DNA from: EW11 sp035765635
Lineage (GTDB): Bacteria > Verrucomicrobiota > Verrucomicrobiia > Opitutales > Opitutaceae
Length of the DNA stretch: 64,000 nucleotides
Assembly (NCBI GenBank): GCA_035765635.1
Contig: DASTWZ010000052.1
Location: 1 to 64,000 of the forward strand
Direction of reading: 5' to 3'
The position numbers and the translations under genes are program-made. Below are positions 26,555 through 36,078 of the stretch, piece by piece (positions within the stretch are counted from its first letter, which is position 1; every line of letters begins with the position of its first letter). Under the pieces are notes generated by a model that had not been told where the DNA came from, ran no database searches, and saw nothing but the letters and a program-made list of their open reading frames with translations.

Positions 26555-28501
26555 ATGGCAGTCCAAGCCCCCGAACGCCCGAGCAGTCTGGTCGAAAGCC
26601 ACAAAGGCTACGACCCGCGGCTCATCGCGTTTTATTTCATCGTCGCGGCGCTGCTTCTGGTGCTCGCAGGAGGGTTGGCCTATCAACAGTTGTTTCGTTC
26701 CGACGTTTACCACGAGCGCGAGAAACAGCAGACGCAGCGGCGCATCCTGATTCCGGGTCCGCGCGGCAACATCTACGATCGCGAGGGGCGGCTGCTGGTC
26801 GGCAATCGCGCGCGCTTCGCGGTGACGCTTTATCTCGACGAGCTGCGCAAGGAATTTCGCCGCGAATCCATCAAAGTGCGGAAAAATTATCGCGACTTGG
26901 GCGACAAGGACATCCCCAGTGCCGGACAGATGGAATTGATTGCGCGTTACGCCGTCGTGCAACGCTACCTCGATCAGGTTAACCGCGTTTTGGGTCGCAA
27001 CGAAAAGGTTGATGGACCCAGCCTCAACAAACATTTTCGCAGCAATCTTTTGTTGCCGTACATCCTCCTGGATGACCTCAGCGCCGAGGAATACGCCAAG
27101 CTCCTCGAACAACTGCCGGTGCAATCTCCGCTGCAAGTCTACGCGTCGAGCACGCGCTATTATCCTTATCGATCTGCCGCGGCTCATACGCTCGGTTATG
27201 TGACGGGTAATGAGGACATCGCCGTGGCGGAGGATTTTCCCGGCGCCGATCTGACGACGTTCAAGATGCGCGGCACGGAAGGGAAAACTGGCGTCGAGAA
27301 GGAATTCGAGAACACGCTGCAGGGCGAAACCGGCGGCTCGATTTACCGGGTCGACCCGGCGGGCTTTCGCATCGATCCGCCCCTGGCGAAACGCCTGCCG
27401 ATCCAGGGCAAGGACGTAGTGACAAGCCTCGACATCGATCTCCAGCAGGTGGCGGAGCGCTCGATGGACATGACGGAGATGAATTGCGCCACCGTGATGA
27501 TGGACATCGCGACGGGCGAGGTTCTCGTCCTCGCCAGCAAGCCAGACTACGATCTGAACGACACCTCCCCTCGCCTGAAAACCGAGGCGGCGAAAAGCAT
27601 CGAAGAACGCGGCGCATGGCTCAACCGCGCCACGCAAGGTGCGTACGCTCCAGGCTCGTCGTTCAAGATTTTGGTCAGCGTGGCCGGCATGCGCCACGGC
27701 ACGATTTCCGCCGACAGCACGACGAATTGCCCCGGATTTTACCTCGTGGGCAACCGCAGTTTTCCCTGCCACGACCGCCATCCTCACGGGTTGATCGACT
27801 TGTCAGTCGCGATCGAAAAGAGCTGCAACGTTTTCTTCTACGAACACGGCATCATGACAGGGCCGGATGCGATCGCCAACGAAGCACGCCGTTTCGGTTT
27901 CGGCAAACGCACCGGCATCGAGTTGCCCTACGAAACCGGGTCGACGCTCGTGCCTGATCCGGCGTGGAAAAAGAAAGCGCGCGAGGCATCTTGGACCGAT
28001 GGCGACACGGCGAATTATTCGATCGGCCAGGGTTTCCTGCTCGTGACGCCGTTGCAGATGGCGTCGTTCATTTCGTCTTTCGCACGGCGCGAAGTGCGCA
28101 CGCAGCCGACGATCCTGCATGATCCGTCACACCCGCGGCAGCATACGGAGCCGATCGGCATCAGCGTGCAGGACTACGCGGCGATCGTCGAAGGCATGGA
28201 GCAATGCACCAACGTGGGCACGGGCAAACGGCTCACGCACGACCCCCATGGACGAATCGAGGGCCTGCGTGTCGCCGGCAAAACCGGCACCGCCCAAGCG
28301 CCTTCGCCGAAGGGCATGATCAATCTCGCCTGGTTCATTTGTTTCGCTCCGATCGAAAATCCAAAGGTCGCCATGGCCATCATGGTCGAGGGCGACACCC
28401 CCGGTGAAGAAACCGGCGGCGGCGTCTATTCCGTGCCGATCGCGTACGAGGTTTTGAAGGCCTGGTGGAAAAAAACGAATCAGGCTGCGGTCGCGCGTTG
28501 A
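26555..28501 (+). CDS. mrdA: Penicillin-binding protein 2 (elongasome transpeptidase)
   Basis: A 648-residue class B PBP cross-linking peptidoglycan during elongation. It has a short cytoplasmic tail, one membrane anchor (LIAFYFIVAALLLVLAGGLA), a PBP dimerisation region (RILIPGPRGNIYDREGRLLV) and the transpeptidase. The active-site SxxK is S368-S-F-K371 (APGSSFK), SxN is KSCN, and KTGT is AGKTGTAQAP. The ATG at 26555 directly follows AAGGAG, an unusually tight ribosome-binding site spacing, 5 bp after the mreD stop. RodA, its usual glycosyltransferase partner, does not follow: the operon ends at a MITE-like repeat. Confidence 0.92.
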   Translation: MAVQAPERPSSLVESHKGYDPRLIAFYFIVAALLLVLAGGLAYQQLFRSDVYHEREKQQTQRRILIPGPRGNIYDREGRLLVGNRARFAVTLYLDELRKEFRRESIKVRKNYRDLGDKDIPSAGQMELIARYAVVQRYLDQVNRVLGRNEKVDGPSLNKHFRSNLLLPYILLDDLSAEEYAKLLEQLPVQSPLQVYASSTRYYPYRSAAAHTLGYVTGNEDIAVAEDFPGADLTTFKMRGTEGKTGVEKEFENTLQGETGGSIYRVDPAGFRIDPPLAKRLPIQGKDVVTSLDIDLQQVAERSMDMTEMNCATVMMDIATGEVLVLASKPDYDLNDTSPRLKTEAAKSIEERGAWLNRATQGAYAPGSSFKILVSVAGMRHGTISADSTTNCPGFYLVGNRSFPCHDRHPHGLIDLSVAIEKSCNVFFYEHGIMTGPDAIANEARRFGFGKRTGIELPYETGSTLVPDPAWKKKAREASWTDGDTANYSIGQGFLLVTPLQMASFISSFARREVRTQPTILHDPSHPRQHTEPIGISVQDYAAIVEGMEQCTNVGTGKRLTHDPHGRIEGLRVAGKTGTAQAPSPKGMINLAWFICFAPIENPKVAMAIMVEGDTPGEETGGGVYSVPIAYEVLKAWWKKTNQAAVAR

Positions 28502-28515
28502 ACGACCAGTTCGGA

Positions 28516-28717
28516 TTTAGCCGCAAGGAGGCGCAAAAAAACGCAAAGAGGATTCTGAGTCGGCGATACCTTTGGAAATTTCCGCTCCACAACGCGGTTG
28601 GGGCATTGGTTTGTAACTCCAAACCAAAAGACCAAACCGCTCCCGAGCGACGAATGTCTGAGCCGCATCGGAATAAAAAAATCCTCTTTGCGTTTTTGAG
28701 CCTCTTTGCGGCTAAAA
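28516..28717. repeat. MITE-like element, copy 1 (TTTAGCCGCAA...TTGCGGCTAAA)
   Basis: An element of about 200 bp filling most of the mrdA/transglutaminase spacer. Its ends are inverted: the left end has TTTAGCCGCAAGGAGGCGC and AACGCAAAGAGGATT; the right end has ATCCTCTTTGCGTTTTTGAG and CCTCTTTGCGGCTAAA. The inside contains CATTGGTTTGTAACTCCAAA and AACGCGGTTGGGGC. The same core occurs in reverse complement in the copy at 43341-43542, so the two copies are inserted in opposite orientation. A right-end remnant is at 168-188. No transposase is encoded. Confidence 0.8.
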
Positions 28718-28746
28718 AAAACCAAACCCAATCTCGCCGCGCGGCC

Positions 28747-30963
28747 TCAGCCGTGAACGGACCGCGCCGTTTTCAAAGCGTGCCGCGCGCGTTTGAAAAC
28801 TCCTCGCGGCTCGGGCCAGGTTTCGGCGCGGGCGTAGCGCAGGCGTTGCAGATCGGAGATCGCCGCGGCCACTTCGGGGCGCGTATCCAGATTCTTGCTA
28901 CGCGCACTGACCTTTCGTGCGCTTTCGAATTTTTCCAGCCAGCGACCGGCTTCGCGGCGCACGGGATGCAGCGCGGTGCGACCGGGTTTGCGCGAGGAAA
29001 TCCAAAAGGTTCGTCCGAAGCGCCGCCACCACCAGACTCCCACGGCAAGCGTTAGCGCGCCAAACGCGATCGGGCCGGCGCGGCTGAAATCCCACGGCTG
29101 GCGAAACCAGTCCACCACCGCGCGCACCAACTTTTGGAACTGCTCGCGAAATTGCTGACTGGATTGCTCCGTCTTTTCCTTGAACGAGCGCACGAGGCTC
29201 TGCTGGTCCGCGCGATCAAAGTTCACGATGTGGCGATACCAGAGCATGCGCAGCCGATCCAGTTGCGCCGAAAATCCGCTTTCCGTCGTCAATCGCCCGG
29301 CTAGATCGGCGGCGTCGCGCTTCCCTCCCGTTTCGCTCGGAGCAACAGTTGGGTCGATGCGCAGCCAGTTTCCTTTCCCGTCGTAAATTTCACACCAGGC
29401 ATGCGCATTCGAATTTCGCACGAGGAGATAATCCCCATTCCAGGTGCCGCCGAGAAAGCCGGCCACCACGCGGCAGGGATGACCCGCGGCCCGAGCCAGC
29501 ATCGCAAAGGAACCGGCGAACAGCTCGCAATGCCCCGGCTCCTGCGAAACACACCAGCGCAGCAGCGGATCCTCTTTTCCCGCCGGCACCGTGCTCTGCA
29601 GGGCATAGCGATGCCGCGCGTGCAACCACGCGATCGCCCCCTTCGCAAAATCCGCCACGGGCATGGTTTTTCCGCCAGTGATTTCGCGAGCGCAGCTCTC
29701 CCAGCGCGCGATTTCCTCCGGACCGAATGGAAGGGTGCGGAAAAGCGACAGAAACTCCGCCACATGCGCGCGCGCCGGATCCTGCATCGATTCACGCAGC
29801 ACTCCGCTCGTATCCATTCCAATGATACGGTAGGCCTTCATTGTCGATGGATCGCGGCTCAAGGCCATGACGCGCAGGCGATCGCTCACTCGGAAAACCT
29901 GCGGTTCGGTGAAGGTCAGATGGCGAAAGCCGCCGAGTAGCGGCAGATATCGGCTGACCCCCGGCTCGACATAAAATGTCCACTGCAACGCATTCGGGGC
30001 AGTGAGAATGCCAAAGCGGTTGACGGTCGATTGCGTCACCTCACGGCTGAAGCGGGCCTTCAGCGCCGGCGACACGCCGAAGGTGTGATCGCGATACTCG
30101 TCCAGCACCGTCATGCGCCAATACAGCTCCGTTGGGAGTTTCGCCGGATCGGAAACCTCGACATGCATCGCAACGCTCTCGTCCTTTTGAATGTCGCTCA
30201 CTTCGCCGAACCGCAACGTATCCGAAAAGCCGGTGACCGACTTCCTGCTCATCCAGCGATCGAGAAAGAGGCTGTTCTCCAGTTGGTAGCGCGGTATCGA
30301 CAAAAACAATACGCCGGCGAGGAAGACCAGCCCTGCGAAGAGCAGGACCGAGAAACACCACACGCGCCAGTCGCTCACCTGCACCAGCCGACGGAGCAGA
30401 TCCGGCCAATGCACCGCGGTCCACGCCGGCGCCTCGATCGATTCGTCCGGCGTTGCGACAGCAGGCTTCTTTCCCGCTTCGGCCGCATCGACCAACGTGC
30501 GCGCGAACAACAAGCCGAGAGCCAACGCGGTGAAGACCACGATCTGCAGCGCAAACCCGATCGAGACTGTCAGCACGCCCGCAACCACGATGAGAAAGAG
30601 TCCGAGCAGGATCAGTTGCAGATCGTCGCGGCGCTTTCTGTATCCGATGGACCGATACAGCAGCAGCAGGATGCCCAGTCGCACCAAGGCGGGAAGCAGT
30701 TCGCGAAACGTGTAGTAGTCGAACGCGAAAACGCCGAGCACGACGGGAAACGCGAGCTTGTGCACCAGGTTCGGGACTCGCGCCAGGAGCGACGGCCGTA
30801 TCAACGCAACCACTACAGCCAGCGTGGCAAGGCCGAGCAGCGCCCAGGCATTGACGTCGAGAAACAAAACCGAACTCAACGCGACAAGCGTCAGCAACGC
30901 GCCGAGCAGCCAGCGCGTCTGGTTCAGTTCCGCCAAACTAAGCCGTGGCCGCTCTTTCTCCAT
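28747..30963 (-). CDS. Membrane-anchored transglutaminase-like protein (TgpA/DUF3488 type)
   Basis: A 738-residue protein. The N-terminal ~200 residues hold about six membrane helices (WLLGALLTLVALSSVLFLDV; LLGLATLAVVVALI; LAFPVVLGVFAFDYYTF). A periplasmic transglutaminase-like domain follows, with the cysteine-protease-type triad in EPGHCELFAGSF (Cys), NSNAHAWCEIYD (His) and WLRIDPT (Asp). One more helix and a C-terminal cytoplasmic tail follow. It is third in a moxR-DUF58-transglutaminase operon and overlaps the DUF58 gene by 26 bp. Homologous triplets are widespread; a role in envelope protein processing or cross-linking is proposed, substrate unknown. Confidence 0.85.
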   Translation of the reverse strand: MEKERPRLSLAELNQTRWLLGALLTLVALSSVLFLDVNAWALLGLATLAVVVALIRPSLLARVPNLVHKLAFPVVLGVFAFDYYTFRELLPALVRLGILLLLYRSIGYRKRRDDLQLILLGLFLIVVAGVLTVSIGFALQIVVFTALALGLLFARTLVDAAEAGKKPAVATPDESIEAPAWTAVHWPDLLRRLVQVSDWRVWCFSVLLFAGLVFLAGVLFLSIPRYQLENSLFLDRWMSRKSVTGFSDTLRFGEVSDIQKDESVAMHVEVSDPAKLPTELYWRMTVLDEYRDHTFGVSPALKARFSREVTQSTVNRFGILTAPNALQWTFYVEPGVSRYLPLLGGFRHLTFTEPQVFRVSDRLRVMALSRDPSTMKAYRIIGMDTSGVLRESMQDPARAHVAEFLSLFRTLPFGPEEIARWESCAREITGGKTMPVADFAKGAIAWLHARHRYALQSTVPAGKEDPLLRWCVSQEPGHCELFAGSFAMLARAAGHPCRVVAGFLGGTWNGDYLLVRNSNAHAWCEIYDGKGNWLRIDPTVAPSETGGKRDAADLAGRLTTESGFSAQLDRLRMLWYRHIVNFDRADQQSLVRSFKEKTEQSSQQFREQFQKLVRAVVDWFRQPWDFSRAGPIAFGALTLAVGVWWWRRFGRTFWISSRKPGRTALHPVRREAGRWLEKFESARKVSARSKNLDTRPEVAAAISDLQRLRYARAETWPEPRGVFKRARHALKTARSVHG

Positions 30964-32131
30964 CGAGGTAAGCGCAGACTCCGCGCGCTCCGTCGGGCGC
31001 GAAGGTCACGAGATTTTTTCGGTGCATGCGGTGCATGGGTCGCGGTCCGCCGAAATTGTTCGGCTGCGGCGAAACAAAAATCTTGGGATTCGTTGGCTTC
31101 GCCAGCGCGAGCGCGTCGAAGAATCGTTCGAGTTCGATCAATCGACGCACGGGAAACATCGGCTGTTCACCGACCCCGGCCGCGCGAAGTTTGCCCTGCG
31201 CGAAAAGGTCGCTCGCGAGCGACGCCGCAAGGCTGCAGAGCAACTCGAATTGCTCGGGCCGCGGCCAAAGCTCAGCCGAAATCTCCACCCACAGGCTCAC
31301 GCTGTCACCGGCTTCCGCCGCAGTCTGACGCACCATGAGTTGCCGCAGCCGCGCACTCGCCTTCCAGTGAATTTGCCGGTGCGAGTCGTCGAGCTGATAA
31401 CGCCGCAGCGAAAGCAAATCGCCGCTTTGCCCAGCCCGGCGCAGCGACTCTCCCGAAGACAAACGCTGCAGCGCGGAGGCCCGCGCGATGCGGTAGGTCA
31501 CGGCAGCGGGCCATACGAGAAACTTCTCCTCCAACTCGACGGAGAAAGCCTTGCGCAAAAAACCGAAAGGAAAGAGCGAACCAACCGCGTTGAGTTTCAC
31601 CCGATCCACGCCGCGCTTGGCCGGAACGAAACTCCACTCCAGGCGCGTTTCGCCGCGCGGGTCCAAACGGCCGCGCAAAGGCACTTCGATCGGCTGCGAA
31701 GCCGATTCCACCTCGAGGTCGAACCACACCCCGTAGCTCGGCAGGACGCGTTTCTCGTTTCTCACGCAAAGACCGGCGCTATGTTCCTGCCCGGCGCGAA
31801 ACGGCGGCTGCAGGTCGAGACGCCAGCGCAGCCGCGAAAAGTTCAGCCACGACAGAACTCCGCTGAGAATGAGGCAGCCCAGCAGCAGCGAAAGCGTGAG
31901 AAACAGGATGTTGCTCGCGGAATTGTACGCCGCCATGCCGATGGCCAAGGCGAGGACGATGAGCAGCAAACCCGACGCTGTGAGACCGGTTTTTTGTCCG
32001 CGCTGCGGAAAGATCATCATCCACAGCAGCGTGCGAAACGAGAAGCGGCGCCGCGCGGTTCGCGTCGATTGCCACGACGAGCCCGGGCTTTTCTTCAACG
32101 TCTGGGGCGCTGTATCTGCCGCGACAGGCAT
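30938..32131 (-). CDS. DUF58 domain-containing membrane protein
   Basis: A 397-residue protein. Two adjacent membrane helices (TASGLLLIVLALAIGMAAYN; ILFLTLSLLLGCLILSGVL) are followed by a beta-rich domain. The DUF58 signature is present: LLSLRRYQLDDSHRQIHWKA and SARLRQLMVRQ. The fold downstream is related to von Willebrand A domains. The ATG at 32131 is preferred, leaving a 1-bp gap to the moxR stop; the frame also has a TTG at 32149 that would overlap moxR. It works in an unknown envelope-related process with the MoxR ATPase and the transglutaminase. Confidence 0.85.
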   Translation of the reverse strand: MPVAADTAPQTLKKSPGSSWQSTRTARRRFSFRTLLWMMIFPQRGQKTGLTASGLLLIVLALAIGMAAYNSASNILFLTLSLLLGCLILSGVLSWLNFSRLRWRLDLQPPFRAGQEHSAGLCVRNEKRVLPSYGVWFDLEVESASQPIEVPLRGRLDPRGETRLEWSFVPAKRGVDRVKLNAVGSLFPFGFLRKAFSVELEEKFLVWPAAVTYRIARASALQRLSSGESLRRAGQSGDLLSLRRYQLDDSHRQIHWKASARLRQLMVRQTAAEAGDSVSLWVEISAELWPRPEQFELLCSLAASLASDLFAQGKLRAAGVGEQPMFPVRRLIELERFFDALALAKPTNPKIFVSPQPNNFGGPRPMHRMHRKNLVTFAPDGARGVCAYLDGERAATA

Positions 32132-32132
32132 G

Positions 32133-33104
32133 CTAAACGGGCGCGACAATCGATCCGAGAATACGGCGAAGCGCCGCCGTTATGGCCTGGCGCTCCTCAC
32201 GCGCATCGGAGGTCGGTCGGGCAAGAGCCAATCGGTGGGCCAGCACCGGCAGCACCAATTGCTGCACGTCATCTGGCAAAACGAAGTCGCGCCCATAAAT
32301 CAGGGCTCGCGCCTGAGCAGCCTGACGCAGAGCCAACCCGCCGCGCACGCTGACACCAGCTTTGAAATCCGCTTCCGTCCGCGTCGCGCCGACGATGGCG
32401 AGAATGTAGGCGAGAATCGAATCCTCGACGAAAACCTGATGCGCCAGCCGTTGCGCGTCGGCGATCTCCGCGGCGGTCGCGACGGCATTCAACGCGATCG
32501 TGTCGTACGCAATTTGAGAGGAACGCAGGATCTCGATTTCATCTTCCGGCTTCGGATAGCCCATGTGCAGCCGCATGAGAAACCGATCCATCTGGCTCTC
32601 CGGCAGCGGAAACGTGCCCTCATAGTCGACCGGATTCTGCGTCGCGAAAACCAGAAACGGCGTGCCGACCGCATGAGGCTCGCCGTCAACGGTGACCCGC
32701 GCGCGATCCATCACTTCGAGCAGCGCAGATTGGGTCTTCGGCGTCGCGCGATTGATCTCGTCGGCGAGTATCACGTTGGCGAATACAGGGCCGCGTTTGA
32801 AAACGAAACGTTTCACCGCCTCGTCGTAAATCGAGACGCCGGTCACGTCGCTCGGCAGAAGGTCGCTCGTGAACTGAATGCGCGAAAAACCACAATCCAT
32901 CGAGCGCGCCAGAGAGTAGGCCAGCGTCGTTTTTCCCACGCCGGGCAAATCTTCCATCAGCACGTGACCGCCCGCCGCGAGACAGATCAGAACCTGCTCG
33001 ATCACGTCGTCCTTTCCTTTGATCGAGCCGCGCATGTTGGCGCGAAGCCGCTCAAAAACCCGCTGCGCGCTGGAAATCGCGACGGTTGACAAGAATTCGC
33101 TCAT
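32133..33104 (-). CDS. MoxR-family AAA+ ATPase
   Basis: A 323-residue AAA+ chaperone-like ATPase. Walker A is EDLPGVGKTTLAYSLARSM (GKTT near residues 57-60), Walker B is NVILADEINRATPKTQSALL, sensor 1 is FLVFATQNPVDYEGTFPL, and an arginine-finger context follows in MDRFLMRLHMGYP. MoxR proteins act on VWA-fold partners such as the DUF58 protein encoded directly downstream. The ATG at 33104 is chosen over an open upstream extension. It is first in the three-gene operon. Confidence 0.9.
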   Translation of the reverse strand: MSEFLSTVAISSAQRVFERLRANMRGSIKGKDDVIEQVLICLAAGGHVLMEDLPGVGKTTLAYSLARSMDCGFSRIQFTSDLLPSDVTGVSIYDEAVKRFVFKRGPVFANVILADEINRATPKTQSALLEVMDRARVTVDGEPHAVGTPFLVFATQNPVDYEGTFPLPESQMDRFLMRLHMGYPKPEDEIEILRSSQIAYDTIALNAVATAAEIADAQRLAHQVFVEDSILAYILAIVGATRTEADFKAGVSVRGGLALRQAAQARALIYGRDFVLPDDVQQLVLPVLAHRLALARPTSDAREERQAITAALRRILGSIVAPV

Positions 33105-33221
33105 GGCGCGCAAAGTGCACGCAGCGTCGCGGGCGCGCAAACGCGCCGAAGCAAACTTCGCCTGCCGCGGCGACGTTCACGAGATTTTGACGCCCGGCCC
33201 GAAGCGGCCGGGAAATCCGCG

Positions 33222-34058
33222 TCAGCTCTTCGCGTCGAGCAGCTTCACGATGGCGGAGAAATCCTCCTCGCCCAGGCCGTCGCGATCAGCCCGCGCCAAC
33301 TGCTCGCGCATCGTGTCGAGCACCGGGAAATCTTCGCAGCCGTTGATACGTGAAGCCAGGCGCAGATCTTTCAGCAGGTGTTTGACCGAAAATTGCGGCG
33401 AGAACTCGTTCGCTCGGAGTTTCGGTTCCTTGAGCTTAACCAAGCCTGAGTTGCCCACATTCTTGGAGAGCACTTCGAAGAACGTGTCGTCCTTGATTCC
33501 TGCACGGCGCACGAGCGTGAGCGCCTCGCTGAGCGACTGCATCTGCGCGGCGATGTTCAGGTTCATCGCGAGCTTCAATGTGGTCGCCTGCCGGTTTGTC
33601 CCGATGTGAAAGCGCAGGAAAGAAACGAGGGAGAGCAGCGGCTCGATTTCGGAGATGAGCGCGGCGTCGCCTCCGAGATAATAGATCGATTGCTTCTGCT
33701 CAGCCGCGGGCTTGCTGCCGGTGAAAGGCGCTTCGAGATAGCGAGCGCCACGCGCGGTCACGAGTTTCTTGAATTCGTCGCTGCTGTCCGGATCGATCGT
33801 GCTGGATTGGACCACCGTTTTGGACGCGTTCAATTCCCCACTGATCGCATCGAGGACCGAACGCACCGCCGGCGGATCAGCCACGACGATCTGGATCACG
33901 TCGGATGCGCGTGCGACCGCCGCAGGCGCGTCGAGCCACTTCGGGCAATCCGGCTTCGCCGTGCGATTCCAGGCGCCGGCGAGAACGCCAGCGGCGGCAT
34001 AATGTTCGGCCCAGACGCGGCCGATGATTCCAAGTCCAAGAACTCCGATGGTTTTCAT
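33222..34058 (-). CDS. NAD(P)-dependent beta-hydroxyacid dehydrogenase-like oxidoreductase
   Basis: A 278-residue protein of the 3-hydroxyisobutyrate dehydrogenase/GLYR family. The Rossmann fingerprint is GVLGLGIIGRVWAEHY with AWNRTAKPD after it. The substrate-region motif GxxG is modified (YLEAPFTGSKPAAE). NRQATTLKLAMNLNIAAQMQ contains the catalytic-type lysine. Family length is about 290 residues, so this is complete. It is followed by an 8-bp gap from the pterin dehydratase gene on the same strand. Physiological substrate unknown; succinic semialdehyde or glyoxylate reductases are close relatives. Confidence 0.82.
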   Translation of the reverse strand: MKTIGVLGLGIIGRVWAEHYAAAGVLAGAWNRTAKPDCPKWLDAPAAVARASDVIQIVVADPPAVRSVLDAISGELNASKTVVQSSTIDPDSSDEFKKLVTARGARYLEAPFTGSKPAAEQKQSIYYLGGDAALISEIEPLLSLVSFLRFHIGTNRQATTLKLAMNLNIAAQMQSLSEALTLVRRAGIKDDTFFEVLSKNVGNSGLVKLKEPKLRANEFSPQFSVKHLLKDLRLASRINGCEDFPVLDTMREQLARADRDGLGEEDFSAIVKLLDAKS

Positions 34059-34066
34059 GAAAAAAA

Positions 34067-34357
34067 TCAGCGCGCGGAGAGCTTCTCGATGCGCCGGGCG
34101 AGTTCCACGTCGAGATCGGTGACCTTGCCGCCCTTATCGTGCGTGTTGAGCCGCACGAAAACGCGATCGTAGACATTGGTCCAAACGGGATGATGATTCA
34201 TTTCCTCGCATTCGAAAGAGACGCGCATCATGAAGCTGATCGCTTCGCGGAAATTCGAAAAAGGAAACGCCTTTACCAAAGCGTCACCCTCGTGTGTCCA
34301 ACCCGGCAGCGTCGACAGCGCATCGCCGATCTGCGGTTCGTCGAGTAGTTTGGCCAT
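34067..34357 (-). CDS. 4a-hydroxytetrahydrobiopterin (pterin-4a-carbinolamine) dehydratase
   Basis: A 96-residue protein recycling the pterin cofactor of aromatic amino-acid hydroxylases. The family motif is complete: MNHHPVWTNVYDRVFVRLNT, with its His pair and Trp, followed by GKVTDLDVELARRIEKL. The ATG at 34357 gives the usual N-terminus MAKLLDEPQIGDALSTLPGW. No phenylalanine hydroxylase is in the window; in many bacteria the protein has a separate or moonlighting role. Confidence 0.9.
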   Translation of the reverse strand: MAKLLDEPQIGDALSTLPGWTHEGDALVKAFPFSNFREAISFMMRVSFECEEMNHHPVWTNVYDRVFVRLNTHDKGGKVTDLDVELARRIEKLSAR

Positions 34358-34457
34358 TCCGCAGAGAATCGCTCGAACCCATCCGGTCAACTTCGGTCGG
34401 CGGCAATCCCCACTTGCATAGCAAGAGCGCCGGCACCTAAATCAAACTGACGTACAC

Positions 34458-35201
34458 ATGACTCACGCTCCCGCCAATCACCCGACGCATGTCGGGATTA
34501 TCATGGATGGAAACGGCCGGTGGGCGAAACAGCGCGGTCTTCCTCGGATCGAGGGACATCGCCGGGGAGTCGAAACGGTCCGTACGATCATCGATGCTGC
34601 GCGCGAACTGGGCATAAAATACCTCACGCTTTACGCCTTTTCCGTGGAAAATTGGAAACGGCCCGGCGAAGAGGTTTCCGCGTTGATGGGAATCCTGGAG
34701 TTTTTCTTGAAGCAGGAAACCAAGACGCTGGTGAAAAACGAGGTGCGCCTGCTCACGATCGGTCGCACGGACGAGTTACCCGACGTCGTTCGCAAGCAGC
34801 TGGATGCAGCCAAGAACGCGACTAAACATTTTACCGACCACACACTGATTCTCGCGTTGAATTATGGCTCGCGCACAGAGGTCGTCGACGCGGCTCGCGC
34901 GTACGCCGCGGCCGTCGCGTCGGGAAAAGAAAAGTTGAACGACAGTTCCTGGAATACGTTCAGCCGCTATCTTTACACGGCCGATATTCCGGATCCAGAT
35001 TTGATCATTCGCACATCGGGCGAGGCGCGCGTGAGCAACTTTCTTCTCCTTCAGGCGGCCTACGCCGAATTCATTTTCTCGCCAGTGCTTTGGCCGGATT
35101 TCACGAAAGCCGATCTGGCGGCGGCGGTGGCGACCTTCAGCCGGCGTGAACGCCGCTTTGGGTTGACCAGCGAGCAACTGAAGCCGGCGACGTCGGCTTA
35201 G
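34458..35201 (+). CDS. uppS: Undecaprenyl (isoprenyl) diphosphate synthase
   Basis: A 247-residue cis-prenyltransferase building the C55 lipid carrier for peptidoglycan. The catalytic opening is HVGIIMDGNGRWAKQRGL (Asp17), followed by EGHRRGVETVRTII and LTLYAFSVENWKRP. Near the end is DLIIRTSGEARVSNFLLLQA with the downstream acidic FIFSPVLWPDF. It starts the five-gene cluster uppS-cdsA-dxr-rseP-ispG (gaps of 29, 26, 5 and 15 bp). Confidence 0.96.
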   Translation: MTHAPANHPTHVGIIMDGNGRWAKQRGLPRIEGHRRGVETVRTIIDAARELGIKYLTLYAFSVENWKRPGEEVSALMGILEFFLKQETKTLVKNEVRLLTIGRTDELPDVVRKQLDAAKNATKHFTDHTLILALNYGSRTEVVDAARAYAAAVASGKEKLNDSSWNTFSRYLYTADIPDPDLIIRTSGEARVSNFLLLQAAYAEFIFSPVLWPDFTKADLAAAVATFSRRERRFGLTSEQLKPATSA

Positions 35202-35230
35202 AAATTTTCCGCACCGAAACCCGAGCAACC

Positions 35231-36052
35231 GTGGTCAAACGCACCTTCAGCACACTGGCCCTGTGGACGATCGTTCTGTCGTTGCTCTATTTTTTCCACG
35301 ATGCCGGGGCCGTTTGGATCGTGGCGATTCTCACGGGAGCAACGCTCTTCGAGTTCTACGCGCTGCTGAAGCACATGGGTTACGACCCGTTCGACAAGCT
35401 CGGCATTACTGTCGGCGTCGCGGTGATTCTCGGCCCCTATTATCTGTCGCGTTGGGGACTGCACACCGTGGATCTCGTCGCCTTCGGCGTGATCGCGTTT
35501 TCGATTCGCGTGATCAATGAGCGCAATCCGCAGAATCGCGTGGAAACCCTGGCCGCCTCGCTCTTCGGCATCACGTACGTGCCGGTGATGCTGCAATACT
35601 TCGTGCGTATCATAAACCTGCATACGCCGCACCCGAACACGGGGCTCATTTTGTTTTTGTGGGTCGTGGCGGTTTCGAAATTCTGCGATGTCGGCGCGCT
35701 GCTTTCCGGCATGGCGTTTGGCCGGACCAAGATGGCGCCGATTATCAGTCCGAAAAAGACCTGGGAAGGCGCGATCGGCGGTTGCATCATTTCCGCGCTG
35801 ATCGGCGCCGCCATTGCGTACGGGGCGCGCGATTATCTGCCGCCGCGCTTCACACCTCTTTTCGCGGGGCTGTTCGCGCTGCCTCTCGCCGCGCTCGCCA
35901 TCGTGGCTGACTTGGTGGAATCGATCATCAAACGCCGCGCCACGATCAAGGATTCGGGCGCGACGATTCCAGGCATCGGCGGCATGTTCGATGTGACCGA
36001 CAGCCTGATCCTGACGGCGCCCGCCGCCTTCATGGTCTTCGGTCTTCTCTAA
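35231..36052 (+). CDS. cdsA: Phosphatidate cytidylyltransferase
   Basis: A 273-residue integral membrane enzyme making CDP-diacylglycerol. About seven hydrophobic helices are seen, with ISPKKTWEGAIGGCIISALI and the C-terminal signature SIIKRRATIKDSGATIPGIG followed by GMFDVTDS. The usual signature reads PGHGG..DR.D; here His is Ile and DR is DV, although KDSG and the last Asp are kept. The start codon is GTG at 35231, 29 bp after uppS. Position between uppS and dxr is the classical one, which supports the call. Confidence 0.88.
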   Translation: MVKRTFSTLALWTIVLSLLYFFHDAGAVWIVAILTGATLFEFYALLKHMGYDPFDKLGITVGVAVILGPYYLSRWGLHTVDLVAFGVIAFSIRVINERNPQNRVETLAASLFGITYVPVMLQYFVRIINLHTPHPNTGLILFLWVVAVSKFCDVGALLSGMAFGRTKMAPIISPKKTWEGAIGGCIISALIGAAIAYGARDYLPPRFTPLFAGLFALPLAALAIVADLVESIIKRRATIKDSGATIPGIGGMFDVTDSLILTAPAAFMVFGLL

Positions 36053-36078
36053 CGCGGCAACTGAGTCGCGATGTCTTT

